A DNA stretch of 5,742 nt. Source: Desulfobacterales bacterium. GTDB taxonomy: Bacteria; Desulfobacterota; DSM-4660; Desulfatiglandales; Desulfatiglandaceae. Shown piece after piece: positions 1 through 5,468 of the stretch. The notes below the pieces were generated by a model that did no database searches, was not told where the DNA came from, and saw only the letters and a program-made list of their open reading frames with translations. The position numbers and the translations under genes were made by a program. How positions within the stretch are numbered: the first letter of the stretch is position 1; every line of letters begins with the position of its first letter. The DNA lies in the NCBI GenBank assembly GCA_022013615.1, contig JAKLQB010000093.1, forward strand, positions 1 to 5,742, read 5' to 3'.

Positions 1-303
1 GAATTGAAATATGAATCTTTTCCTTATCTTAATCCCTCAATCCCTAAATTCACAATTCCTCAATTTGGCTCCATATAGCCATTATGATGAGGATGGTGTC
101 CAAAAATCGGACCTAGTTCTTAGATCAAATAACGAGGTCTGGACTAAAGGAAAGATGGAAAGAACATCTAAATCAGATGCCCTCTAAAATCAGAACGCGC
201 TTAGTATACATCCCGGTCTAAACTCGATTCATGGGATCCAAACCACCTTTTTATTGCCTCATGTTTTTTAAAAAAGTTATCCAGATAGAAATTCTCTTGA
301 GTT

Positions 304-329
304 TCGGGTCTGTTCAAACGCAGACCCGA
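304..329. repeat. 9-bp perfect hairpin upstream of the HAD gene
   Basis: TCGGGTCTG (304-312) is the exact reverse complement of CAGACCCGA (321-329), with an 8-base loop. Flanking TTGAG and CTCGA could add a few pairs with a wobble and bulges. No T-run follows on either side, so it is not a standard intrinsic terminator. It may be the end of an upstream transcript or an operator. The function is unknown. Confidence 0.6.
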
Positions 330-345
330 GCTCGAACGATTCATA

Positions 346-374
346 TTGCAAAAGAGATATGAAAAGGCTATTCT
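346..374 (+). promoter_or_regulatory. Possible sigma-70 promoter for the HAD gene
   Basis: TTGCAA (346-351) and TATTCT (369-374) are separated by exactly 17 bases. Each hexamer matches the consensus at four of six positions. A start of transcription near 381 would give a leader of about 70 bases before the ATG at 449. Such matches arise often in AT-rich DNA, so this is only a candidate. Confidence 0.3.
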
Positions 375-448
375 CATTTACCACTTAAACTCGGGGCACT
401 TTTTCGACTAACACCACCTTCGTTCGCAAATACTGCTATGGAAAACAC

Positions 449-1215
449 ATGAAAAATTTGAAAATGTTTCAGGAAAAACGCGCAGTCATCTGTGATATGG
501 ACGGAGTGCTCTACCACGGTAATCGTCTTCTGCCGGATGTCTGGGAATTCACAGAGTGGCTAAAGGCCAACAAGAAGCAGTTTCTGTTTCTCACCAACAG
601 TAGCGAACGATCACCCCATGAGCTCCAGCAGAAACTTGACCGCCTGGGGATAAAAGCTGAAGCATCTCATTTCTACACAAGTGCACTGGCTACGGCCAGC
701 TTCCTGGCGGCAGTGCTTACGTTATCGGCGAAGCCGGGCTCACAAACGCCCTTTACAATGCTGGGTTTTCCATGAATGATGTTAACCCGGACTATGTCGT
801 GGTTGGTGAAACCCGCTCCTATTCATTTGAAAAGCTTGAGCGCGCAGTAAACTTCGTGCGCGCAGGAGCCAAGCTGATCGGTACCAACCCTGACCTCACC
901 GACAAGATAGAAGAAGGAATCGCCCCTGCTACCGGCTCACTCATCGCCCCCATCGAACTCGCTACCGGCCTCAAAGCCTATTTTGTGGGCAAACCCAATC
1001 CACTTATGATGCGTCACGGTTTAAGAATGCTTAACTGTGGCCGAGAAGAGACGGTGATAATTGGTGACCGAATGGACACGGATATCCTTGCCGGTATAGA
1101 ATCTGAAATCGAAACCGTGCTTGTCCTTAGTGGGGTGACCGCAAGGGAAGATTTGCAGAAATTTGCCTACCGCCCCGATCTTGTTATTGAAGGCATCGGT
1201 GACATCCTGGGTTAA
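449..1215 (+). pseudogene. NagD-like HAD-superfamily phosphatase, frameshifted
   Basis: This is a HAD (haloacid dehalogenase) superfamily sugar- or nucleotide-phosphatase of the NagD/PGP subfamily, which removes phosphate from small cytosolic metabolites. The 5' part (449 to ~708) carries motif I DMDGV (nucleophile D16, acid/base D18) and motif II TNSS (residues 49-52). The 3' part reads in another frame and carries DVNPDYVVVGET, the VGKPNP lysine of motif III (codon at 991) and motif IV GDRMDTD. The two frames meet at 703-711: the first reads FLAA and the second PGGSAYVIGE. Compared with E. coli NagD, about four codons are missing here, best explained by a 13-bp (or 16-bp) deletion. The second half could start at ATG 772 but would lack the nucleophile. 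Start ATG 449 has only a weak upstream purine stretch. The natural substrate cannot be told. The restored length would be about 259 residues, normal for the family. Confidence 0.85.
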
Positions 1216-1260
1216 TCGTGCCATGCATGCTTGTTACATTAGACCTCACCGACAGAAAAC

Positions 1261-1294
1261 GGCGGATTAGACTGTGCCCGCCCTCCGTCTTTTT
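1261..1294. terminator. Possible shared terminator between convergent genes
   Basis: GGCGG (1261-1265) pairs with CCGCC (1278-1282) around a 12-base loop, between two genes that converge. On the minus strand the stem lies 10 bases past the flavoprotein stop and is followed directly by GTTTTCT. On the plus strand TTTTT follows eight bases later (1290-1294). The stem is short and the tails are imperfect, so termination would be modest. Confidence 0.35.
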
Positions 1295-2192
1295 ATAATC
1301 TCTTCGCATGCCCTGCCGCTTCGAGCCCTGCCACACAGCCTTCTCCAACAGCCTTGGGAACCTGCCAGGGAGGGCCGCAGATATCTCCCGCTGCGTAGAT
1401 CCCGCGGATATTGGTCTCCTGCTTCTTATTGGTCATTATGTATTGCATGGACTCACTATCAAGCGTAACTCCAAGAGCTCCCGCAAGCTCAATTGCCCCT
1501 TTAGCCCCAACCTCTATGAATATACCGCTCACATCCAATCTGGTTCCGTCATCGAGGGTTATGCCCTCAACACCTGTCTTTCCTAAGATTTCTTTGACCT
1601 TTCGCCCCTCGTGGAAATGGATAGCACTGGTTCTTAGCTGCTGAACCAGAGTTTCCGCCACCTCCAGTTTTTCACAAACGAGGTGCACATCCTTGGCATA
1701 AAACAGCAAAGTCAAAGCTCCAGTTACAGCAGCGCTCTCGCAACCTGCTACTGCAACAGAAGCATCCTTAAAAAAACTGGCATCACAATCCACACAGTGG
1801 CTGACTCCACGGCCCAACAATTCCTTCTCCCCTGGCACCTGGAGCTTGTTGCGAGAGATGCCCATGGCGAGAATGAGAGATTTCCCCCAAAAACTCTTAC
1901 CGCTTTCCACCTTCGCAACAAATGTGCCTTTTTCCTGCAACAACTCTGTTACATCTTCATCAAGGAAAATGGCCCCTTGTCTCTCTGCCTGAAGTTGACC
2001 TTCCTTGAGGAGGCTCTCTCCTGTAACCCCACTTATGCAGCAGTAATTCTCAATATGGGCCCGATAAGCACTGCTTTTATGCTGTCTCCCTAACACGAGC
2101 ACAGAAACTTTTCTGCGGGCCGCATGAATAGCGGCTTGCAGACCGGCTGGGCCCGTGCCTACGATAATCACATCATAACCCTCACCTTCCAT
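1293..2192 (-). CDS. Thioredoxin-reductase-like FAD disulfide oxidoreductase
   Basis: The 299-residue cytosolic flavoprotein has the length and fold order of low-molecular-weight thioredoxin reductases. An N-terminal FAD-binding GTGPAG lies at residues 12-17. The redox-active pair C133-V-D-C136 is followed by the conserved D137. A C-terminal FAD motif GIYAAGDICGPP lies near 264-275. Family members pass electrons through FAD and the CxxC to thioredoxin or a related disulfide partner. The central pyridine-nucleotide domain is atypical: the GxGxxA position reads G150-C-E-S-A-A155, and the HRRxxxR segment that grips the NADPH phosphate reads CEKLEVA (173-179). NADPH use is therefore doubtful, and ferredoxin, F420 or another donor is possible, as in the FFTR and DFTR groups. 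An extra C51-C52 pair stands where the family often has NYLGF. A strong AAGGAGG (2198-2204) sits upstream of ATG 2192. No thioredoxin gene is adjacent. The frame is intact. Confidence 0.88.
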   Translation of the reverse strand: MEGEGYDVIIVGTGPAGLQAAIHAARRKVSVLVLGRQHKSSAYRAHIENYCCISGVTGESLLKEGQLQAERQGAIFLDEDVTELLQEKGTFVAKVESGKSFWGKSLILAMGISRNKLQVPGEKELLGRGVSHCVDCDASFFKDASVAVAGCESAAVTGALTLLFYAKDVHLVCEKLEVAETLVQQLRTSAIHFHEGRKVKEILGKTGVEGITLDDGTRLDVSGIFIEVGAKGAIELAGALGVTLDSESMQYIMTNKKQETNIRGIYAAGDICGPPWQVPKAVGEGCVAGLEAAGHAKRL

Positions 2193-2196
2193 GGCT

Positions 2197-2204
2197 TCCT
2201 CCTT
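2197..2204 (-). promoter_or_regulatory. Strong ribosome binding site of the flavoprotein gene
   Basis: Read on the minus strand this is AAGGAGGA, ending four bases before ATG 2192 (five from the AAGGAGG core). It fixes the start of the thioredoxin-reductase-like gene and is the best Shine-Dalgarno match in the window. Confidence 0.8.
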
Positions 2205-2296
2205 CTGATATCTCGGATCTCAGATTCTTAGTTTGTACGTTTTTGTAAACTCTTTTAAAATTGATCTTTGGGCTAAAAGCCGGGGAAAGTAGTTGC

Positions 2297-2327
2297 ATTA
2301 AGCTGAGGAGTATCACCTCAGCTTAAT
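2297..2327. repeat. Perfect 12-bp inverted repeat
   Basis: ATTAAGCTGAGG (2297-2308) and CCTCAGCTTAAT (2316-2327) are exact reverse complements around the loop AGTATCA. No T-tract follows on either strand. It lies about 105 bp upstream of the flavoprotein start, so it could be a dyad operator, a leader hairpin, or the terminator of a transcript whose gene has gone. Confidence 0.75.
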
Positions 2328-2342
2328 CATGTAATTTCTTTA

Positions 2343-2372
2343 TTGACGAGCTCTTTTTTAATAATATATAAT
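2343..2372 (+). promoter_or_regulatory. Promoter-like sequence with no gene downstream
   Basis: TTGACG (2343-2348, five of six to consensus) and TATAAT (2367-2372, six of six) are 18 bases apart, the best sigma-70-like pair in the window. It points rightward into more than a kilobase without a convincing plus-strand gene. It may be left over from a lost gene, drive a small RNA, or be a chance match in AT-rich DNA. Confidence 0.4.
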
Positions 2373-3049
2373 TTGTTGTAAGTTAAAGGGAATTAACAGG
2401 CTAAACAAAAACTTTTGCGTAATTCGACGACTTTGGCCATAACCGAGCGTAAATACTAAAGTTATCTAAACTACGCGGGCAACTATGATTTAAACACACC
2501 ACTATCCATTTCAGGTGCTTGTTGTTCATCCAAACTTCAAATGACTCAGGTTCATCTGTCTGATTCATTATGTATCTCTTAACCTGCTTTTCTGGTGCTG
2601 TTATTATTGTAGCACGGGAACGGCGCGGCACCCACAGATTTTGCAGTTCACGGAATTGTTTTTGCAAAAGATACCAACTTTTTCGAACTAACAAAAAAAT
2701 GGCAACCTAATTAAGATAAATATTTCTCAGTTACGATGTTCCTTTCAACTAAACCCCACTTTTTAATGTTTTAACTGTAATTTCAACAAATTGAACATTC
2801 ATTCAGCCAAATCTCCCGTAGGTGGAAAGCACTTTCTGCGAAAAATCAGAACTAATAGCTACGGTGACCTTTTCGAATCTGAACTTTTACTCACCAAAGA
2901 AAGATAATATTAAAAACACATATCTTTACCCTGTTAAATACATTGTTTACCCCATTGTTTTGTTTGTTTCTATAGAGGTATTTTTGCATGGTTATCCAGT
3001 GATTTCACGCCCTGGAGGGATCGACAAAGGGCCTTTTGCTCGATGAGGT

Positions 3050-3054
3050 TATTA
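3050..3054 (+). repeat. Left target-site duplication TATTA of the MITE-like element
   Basis: TATTA directly abuts the left terminal inverted repeat. The identical direct copy lies at 3230-3234 on the other side. A matching 5-bp direct repeat at both outer edges is what a transposition event leaves behind. Confidence 0.6.
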
Positions 3055-3229
3055 CCTGAATCTTGCACCAACTATCTGCTACGGCTTGAAGCGCTTTGCC
3101 TTTAAAGCTCGTTTCATGATTTTGATCCTCACCATATAGGTAATATGCCTGCGGGTCAAAATCATTCCAACTTCGCTTTAAACACAAGGCTTTCTGCGCC
3201 TCGCTACGATACTTGGTGCAAGATTCAGG
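3055..3229. mobile_element. MITE-like palindromic element, 175 bp
   Basis: The ends are perfect 17-bp terminal inverted repeats: CCTGAATCTTGCACCAA at 3055-3071 and its reverse complement at 3213-3229. They extend inward over CTATC/GATAC with one mismatch. The interior is also an imperfect palindrome: TTTAAAGC (3101-3108) with GCTTTAAA (3175-3182), ATGATTTTGA (3116-3125) with TCAAAATCAT (3156-3165), and CATAT (3133-3137) with ATATG (3143-3147), all nearly centred on one axis. TATTA flanks both sides as a direct repeat. The element is too short for a transposase, so it would be non-autonomous and moved in trans. The CC start and 5-bp duplication recall IS1380-type ends, but that is a weak impression and no parent is known from this window. 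Transcribed in either direction it would fold into one long hairpin. Confidence 0.7.
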
Positions 3230-3234
3230 TATTA
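3230..3234 (+). repeat. Right target-site duplication TATTA of the MITE-like element
   Basis: This direct copy of the TATTA at 3050-3054 abuts the right terminal inverted repeat. Removing 3055-3229 and one copy would restore a plausible empty site. Confidence 0.6.
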
Positions 3235-3426
3235 CTCTCCAGTTATTGGACATTTACCATGCAAATGCCAGCTAGTGAACTAATGCTTTTCAAAAAAACC
3301 AGAACTAATATTTTCGATGATTTTACCGAGGTAGCAATACAAATATTTAATAAAATCAATATAGTAATGAGTTATTACAAGCATTGCATAACCGTTTCGA
3401 TCAAATTATTGAAGCACAACAGTGGA

Positions 3427-3451
3427 CCTTTGAGCGCTTAGAGCTCAAAGG
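3427..3451 (+). repeat. 9-bp hairpin just upstream of the MscS-like gene
   Basis: CCTTTGAGC (3427-3435) and GCTCAAAGG (3443-3451) pair perfectly around a 7-base loop, ending 23 bases before the ribosome site at 3475. There is no T-run, so termination is unlikely to be its only role. It may be a leader structure affecting translation or mRNA stability of the membrane-protein gene, or the worn end of an older transcript. Confidence 0.55.
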
Positions 3452-3474
3452 CTAAACCCTTTCAAACAAACATT

Positions 3475-3480
3475 GGAGGT
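3475..3480 (+). promoter_or_regulatory. Ribosome binding site that sets the MscS-like start
   Basis: GGAGGT lies seven bases ahead of ATG 3488. A TTG at 3473 opens the same frame five codons earlier but overlaps this ribosome site, so ATG 3488 is the real start. Confidence 0.8.
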
Positions 3481-3487
3481 AAAAGAG

Positions 3488-4183
3488 ATGGAGATTACAA
3501 CAGTTGTCAAGGGGGCGTGGGATGCTTTTTCCACCAAGATTGCGGCCTTTCTACCTGAGCTGATTGGTGCAATTATCATCTTTGTCCTGGGATTGATTTT
3601 CGCTCGACTTATAAAATTTGCGGCAGTTAAGCTACTCAAACTTGTGCGTTTTGACAGTGCGACGGAAAAAACAGGGGTGAATGAATTTCTCAAAAAGGGC
3701 AGTATTGTCAAAACCCCCTCCGAGATCATCGGATCCTTGATCTATTGGTTCGTCATGATTCTGGTACTCATTGCCACATTGGATGCGTTGGGTCTGCCGA
3801 TTGTCTCGGATATCCTCAATGATGTTTTTCTCTACATTCCCAATGTGGTGGCCGCGATCATTGTTCTGGTACTGGGGATCCTGTTTGCGAATCTGCTTTC
3901 TGCCGTTGTGAGGACGGCGGCCTCCAATGCCGGCATGGCGAATGCAGAGGGGCTCGGGAAGGTCGCTCTTTATTCCATAATCTTTTTTTCTGTCTCTATT
4001 TCTCTGTTTCAGCTTGGAATCGGTGAGCAGATTGTGGCTGCTGTATTTATCATCGCATTTGGGGCCACGGCCCTGGCGCTGGCATTGGCCTTTGGACTGG
4101 GTGGAAGAGACGCGGCTGCTGAATACTTGAAAAAATGGCTGGGAGGGGAAAAACCCCCGGCCAAGCAGTCAAAAACTGTATGA
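3488..4183 (+). CDS. MscS-like conserved TM-helix membrane protein
   Basis: The 231-residue inner-membrane protein resembles the conserved TM-helix (CmpX-like) relatives of small-conductance mechanosensitive channels. Hydrophobic segments lie at about 23-47, 80-102, 117-141, 160-178 and 182-204. Two segments are clear copies of one unit: residues 23-39 (PELIGAIIIFVLGLIFA) and 118-134 (PNVVAAIIVLVLGILFA). The last helix runs into AFGLGGRDAAAEYLKKW (201-217), a signature of the family, and a short basic, proline-containing cytosolic tail follows. The MscS beta domain and C-terminal cage are absent, so gating by tension is inferred from homology only; its role could be osmotic or membrane-stress sensing. 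No cleavable signal peptide is needed or seen. The frame is intact. A CBM48 gene follows 56 bp downstream on the same strand and may be co-transcribed. Confidence 0.85.
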   Translation: MEITTVVKGAWDAFSTKIAAFLPELIGAIIIFVLGLIFARLIKFAAVKLLKLVRFDSATEKTGVNEFLKKGSIVKTPSEIIGSLIYWFVMILVLIATLDALGLPIVSDILNDVFLYIPNVVAAIIVLVLGILFANLLSAVVRTAASNAGMANAEGLGKVALYSIIFFSVSISLFQLGIGEQIVAAVFIIAFGATALALALAFGLGGRDAAAEYLKKWLGGEKPPAKQSKTV

Positions 4184-4239
4184 ATTGTTTGAAGAAGCTT
4201 AACAAAATCACCTGCCAATTCTTAACAGGAGTCATCTAA

Positions 4240-4536
4240 ATGGCAAAACAAAAGGCAAAAACAAATATCAAGAAGCAAAAGGTAACGTTTTCATTGAGTG
4301 CTCCTGAGGCGAAGCGAGTCGCCGTTCTGGGAGATTTCAACAAGTGGAGGGATAACACACATTTAATGAAAAAAGACGAGAACGGTGTGTGGCATAAGAT
4401 TGCCATGCTTCCTGCGGGAAGATACGAGTACAGGTTTTTGGTGGATGGACAATGGTGGAATGACCCAAAAAACGATCAGGCCTGCCGGAACTGCTTTGGA
4501 ACACAAAATAACATCCTTGATGTGCGAGCCAAATAA
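4240..4536 (+). CDS. Stand-alone CBM48 glycogen-binding protein
   Basis: The 98-residue soluble protein consists almost entirely of one CBM48 / isoamylase-N / AMPK-beta-type carbohydrate-binding domain (about residues 14-96) after a lysine-rich start. Visible motifs are VLGDFNKW (29-36), YEYRFLVDGQWWNDP (62-76) and GTQNNIL (87-93). Against the AMPK beta glycogen-binding module, W36, W72 and N90 keep the sugar-contacting tryptophans and asparagine, R65 replaces the lysine and F86 the leucine. It should bind alpha-1,4-glucan such as glycogen. No catalytic domain is attached or adjacent, so it may act as an adaptor or targeting subunit. AGGAG (4227-4231) lies eight bases before ATG 4240. It follows the MscS-like gene closely and shares its strand. 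Two cysteines, C82 and C85, form a CxxC just before the binding-site asparagine and are not typical of the domain. The frame is intact. Confidence 0.88.
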   Translation: MAKQKAKTNIKKQKVTFSLSAPEAKRVAVLGDFNKWRDNTHLMKKDENGVWHKIAMLPAGRYEYRFLVDGQWWNDPKNDQACRNCFGTQNNILDVRAK

Positions 4537-4652
4537 GTGGGTTGCGGCCTAAGCTTTTTTTATGAGTGAGGCATGAAGGCCAGCGTATGAAGTATTTTGC
4601 ACAAAGGGCTAAATTTGTACGGCAATTAACCACCAGTCTAATTTTGCCTGGG

Positions 4653-4743
4653 GTGGGCATTAAGGAATGAACTTCTTGTAAAAGCGGAGCTGCCTGGTTT
4701 GGAAGCGAAAGATATTGAGGTGAGTATCATCACGGGAAACACC
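4653..4743 (+). pseudogene. hsp20 (alpha-crystallin) gene fragment
   Basis: Codons from 4666 to 4728 read [21 protein letters not shown], the start of the alpha-crystallin domain of small heat-shock proteins, which bind unfolding proteins in the cytosol as ATP-independent holdases. Just upstream another frame reads PGVGIKE (4647-4667), close to the PxVDIKE that normally precedes this strand, so the fragment itself seems to carry a frame break near 4665-4668. Only about 25-30 residues of the usual ~140 survive. The frame stops at TGA 4765, but past about 4720 the DNA is better read as superoxide dismutase in another frame. An ATG at 4587, with GAAGG seven bases ahead of it, opens a 27-codon frame that ends in this PGVGIKE; its first 20 residues are not recognisable. 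No function is expected. Confidence 0.65.
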
Positions 4744-5231
4744 ACGCTACCTATGTTAGCAATCTGAATAACCTGATCCGCGGCACTGAGTTTGAGGAGA
4801 TGTCTTTGGAGGACATCATCATGAAATCTTCCGGAGGCGTTTTTAACAATGCCGCCCAAACATGGAACCACTCCTTCTATTGGAAGAGTCTGAAGCCCGG
4901 GGGTGGCGGTGAACCCACTGGTGCCCTTGCGGAGGCGATTAAGTCAGCATTTGGGAGCTTCGAGGATTTCAAAAAAACGTTCACCCAGAAAGCAGTGACC
5001 CTTTTTGGTTCTGGATGGGCATGGCTGGTAAAGAACAAGGACGGCTCAGTGGGCATTGAAGTCACAAGTAACGCAGGCACACCCATTACTTCAGGGCAGA
5101 AGGCTCTGTTCACCTGTGACGTATGGGAGCATGCCTACTATATTGATTACCGTAATGCGCGCCCAAAATATGTGGAAGCATTCTGGAACTTGGTGAATTG
5201 GAACTTTGTGTTAAAGAATTTTTCGGAATGA
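4722..5231 (+). pseudogene. sodB: Iron superoxide dismutase, 5' end lost
   Basis: Fe-type superoxide dismutase converts superoxide to oxygen and peroxide in the cytosol. From 4722 the frame reads [12 protein letters not shown], the first metal-binding helix, but TGA at 4716 closes it upstream and no start codon lies before ATG 4800, an internal methionine. Numbering from that Met, Q20 (AAQTWNH) marks the iron type, and H24, D107 and H111 (DVWEHAYY) are ligands. The fourth ligand is the first His codon at 4728, 47 codons before H24, exactly the H26-H73 spacing of E. coli SodB. The C-terminal domain is complete through [11 protein letters not shown]. About 23 N-terminal codons have been replaced by the hsp20 fragment. 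GAGGAG touches ATG 4800, too close to be a good ribosome site, and a product from there would lack one metal ligand and the first helices. The alternative of a functional shortened enzyme is unlikely. Confidence 0.82.
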
Positions 5232-5294
5232 TTTTGAAAACATGTCATCTTATAGCTTCATCGGTACACGGAGAGCTTGTTTTATCTTAATCAT

Positions 5295-5316
5295 CGTTGG
5301 GGCTTCCCCCCCAACG
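5295..5316. repeat. GC-rich 8-bp hairpin after sodB
   Basis: CGTTGGGG (5295-5302) pairs exactly with CCCCAACG (5309-5316) around a 6-base loop, 63 bases past the superoxide dismutase stop. The strong GC stem is terminator-like, but no T-run follows on either strand, so it may stabilise the 3' end rather than end transcription. Confidence 0.5.
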
Positions 5317-5323
5317 TCATAAC

Positions 5324-5341
5324 CAAGACTCCATCGTCTTG
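5324..5341 (+). terminator. Weak second hairpin after sodB
   Basis: CAAGAC (5324-5329) pairs with GTCTTG (5336-5341) around TCCATC and is followed by TTATAAT. The stem is short and the T-tail poor. The following TATAAT (5343-5348) is a perfect -10 hexamer but has no good -35 partner. TTGACA occurs at 5380-5385, likewise without a -10 at normal distance. Confidence 0.2.
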
Positions 5342-5406
5342 TTATAATCAAATAGTTAAAGAAAAAGATGAAGAAGGCCTTGACATCTGATAATGTATTC
5401 TTCAGT

Positions 5407-5447
5407 GTAGGTTGTACTGAGTACGTGAATAGGCCACTGAAACCTAC
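5407..5447 (+). repeat. Leader inverted repeat before the secreted-protein gene
   Basis: GTAGGTT (5407-5413) is the reverse complement of AACCTAC (5441-5447), and a small GTAC-TGA-GTAC hairpin lies between them. CAGTG at 5403-5407 could instead pair with CACTG at 5435-5439, so two folds compete. It ends nine bases before the ribosome site AAGGA (5456-5460) and may act as a leader structure. Chance is possible. Confidence 0.3.
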
Positions 5448-5468
5448 TTCTTAACAAGGAATCATGTT

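Larger units (their letters stand above)
1..448. other. Non-coding leader region, no gene seen
   Basis: No reading frame of gene length or recognisable protein similarity is visible on either strand. The first ~80 bases are AT-rich with loosely repeated CCCTCAAT/CCTCAATTT words. A T6A6 tract lies at 264-275. A 9-bp perfect hairpin lies at 304-329 and a possible sigma-70 promoter at 346-374; both are listed separately. No tRNA or rRNA pattern was recognised. Confidence 0.6.
2205..3474. other. Long AT-rich intergenic region with relict elements
   Basis: About 1.3 kb without a convincing gene, visibly richer in A and T than its neighbours. Open frames of 74-98 codons occur (2401-2694 minus, 2822-3046 plus, 3005-3253 minus, 3145-3441 plus). 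They lack good ribosome sites and recognisable motifs, and two run through a palindrome, so none is called. Real structure is listed separately: a perfect inverted repeat (2297-2327), a promoter-like pair (2343-2372), a MITE-like palindrome (3055-3229) and a hairpin (3427-3451). A weaker near-palindrome lies around 3021-3044. CAGAACTAATA occurs twice, at 2846-2856 and 3300-3310. Confidence 0.6.

Noticed and set aside
703..780. Programmed ribosomal frameshift in the HAD gene
   Set aside because: No slippery heptamer or downstream structure was seen, and codons are missing relative to the family, which recoding would not explain.
1274..2093. Several plus-strand open frames opposite the flavoprotein
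   Set aside because: They are antisense shadows of a clearly recognisable FAD disulfide reductase.
2401..2694. 97-codon minus-strand open frame
   Set aside because: No ribosome site, no recognisable motif, and it lies in AT-rich DNA lacking other coding signs. A decayed gene cannot be excluded.
2822..3046. 74-codon plus-strand open frame starting at GTG
   Set aside because: No Shine-Dalgarno sequence, composition like the surrounding non-coding DNA, and no recognisable similarity.
3053..3231. Integron attC site or CRISPR repeat as explanation of the palindrome
   Set aside because: No attC core sites of the RYYYAAC/GTTRRRY type are seen at the ends, no integrase or cassette is nearby, and there is no spaced array.
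3005..3441. Overlapping open frames on both strands (3005-3253 minus, 3145-3441 plus)
   Set aside because: Both run through the palindromic element; their shared WCKIQV words come from the inverted repeats, not from related proteins.
3473..3487. TTG start five codons upstream for the MscS-like gene
   Set aside because: It overlaps the GGAGGT ribosome site, which is correctly spaced for ATG 3488.
4800..5231. Intact short superoxide dismutase starting at ATG 4800
   Set aside because: This methionine is internal to the family alignment; a product would miss the first metal-ligand histidine, whose codon is still present upstream at 4728.
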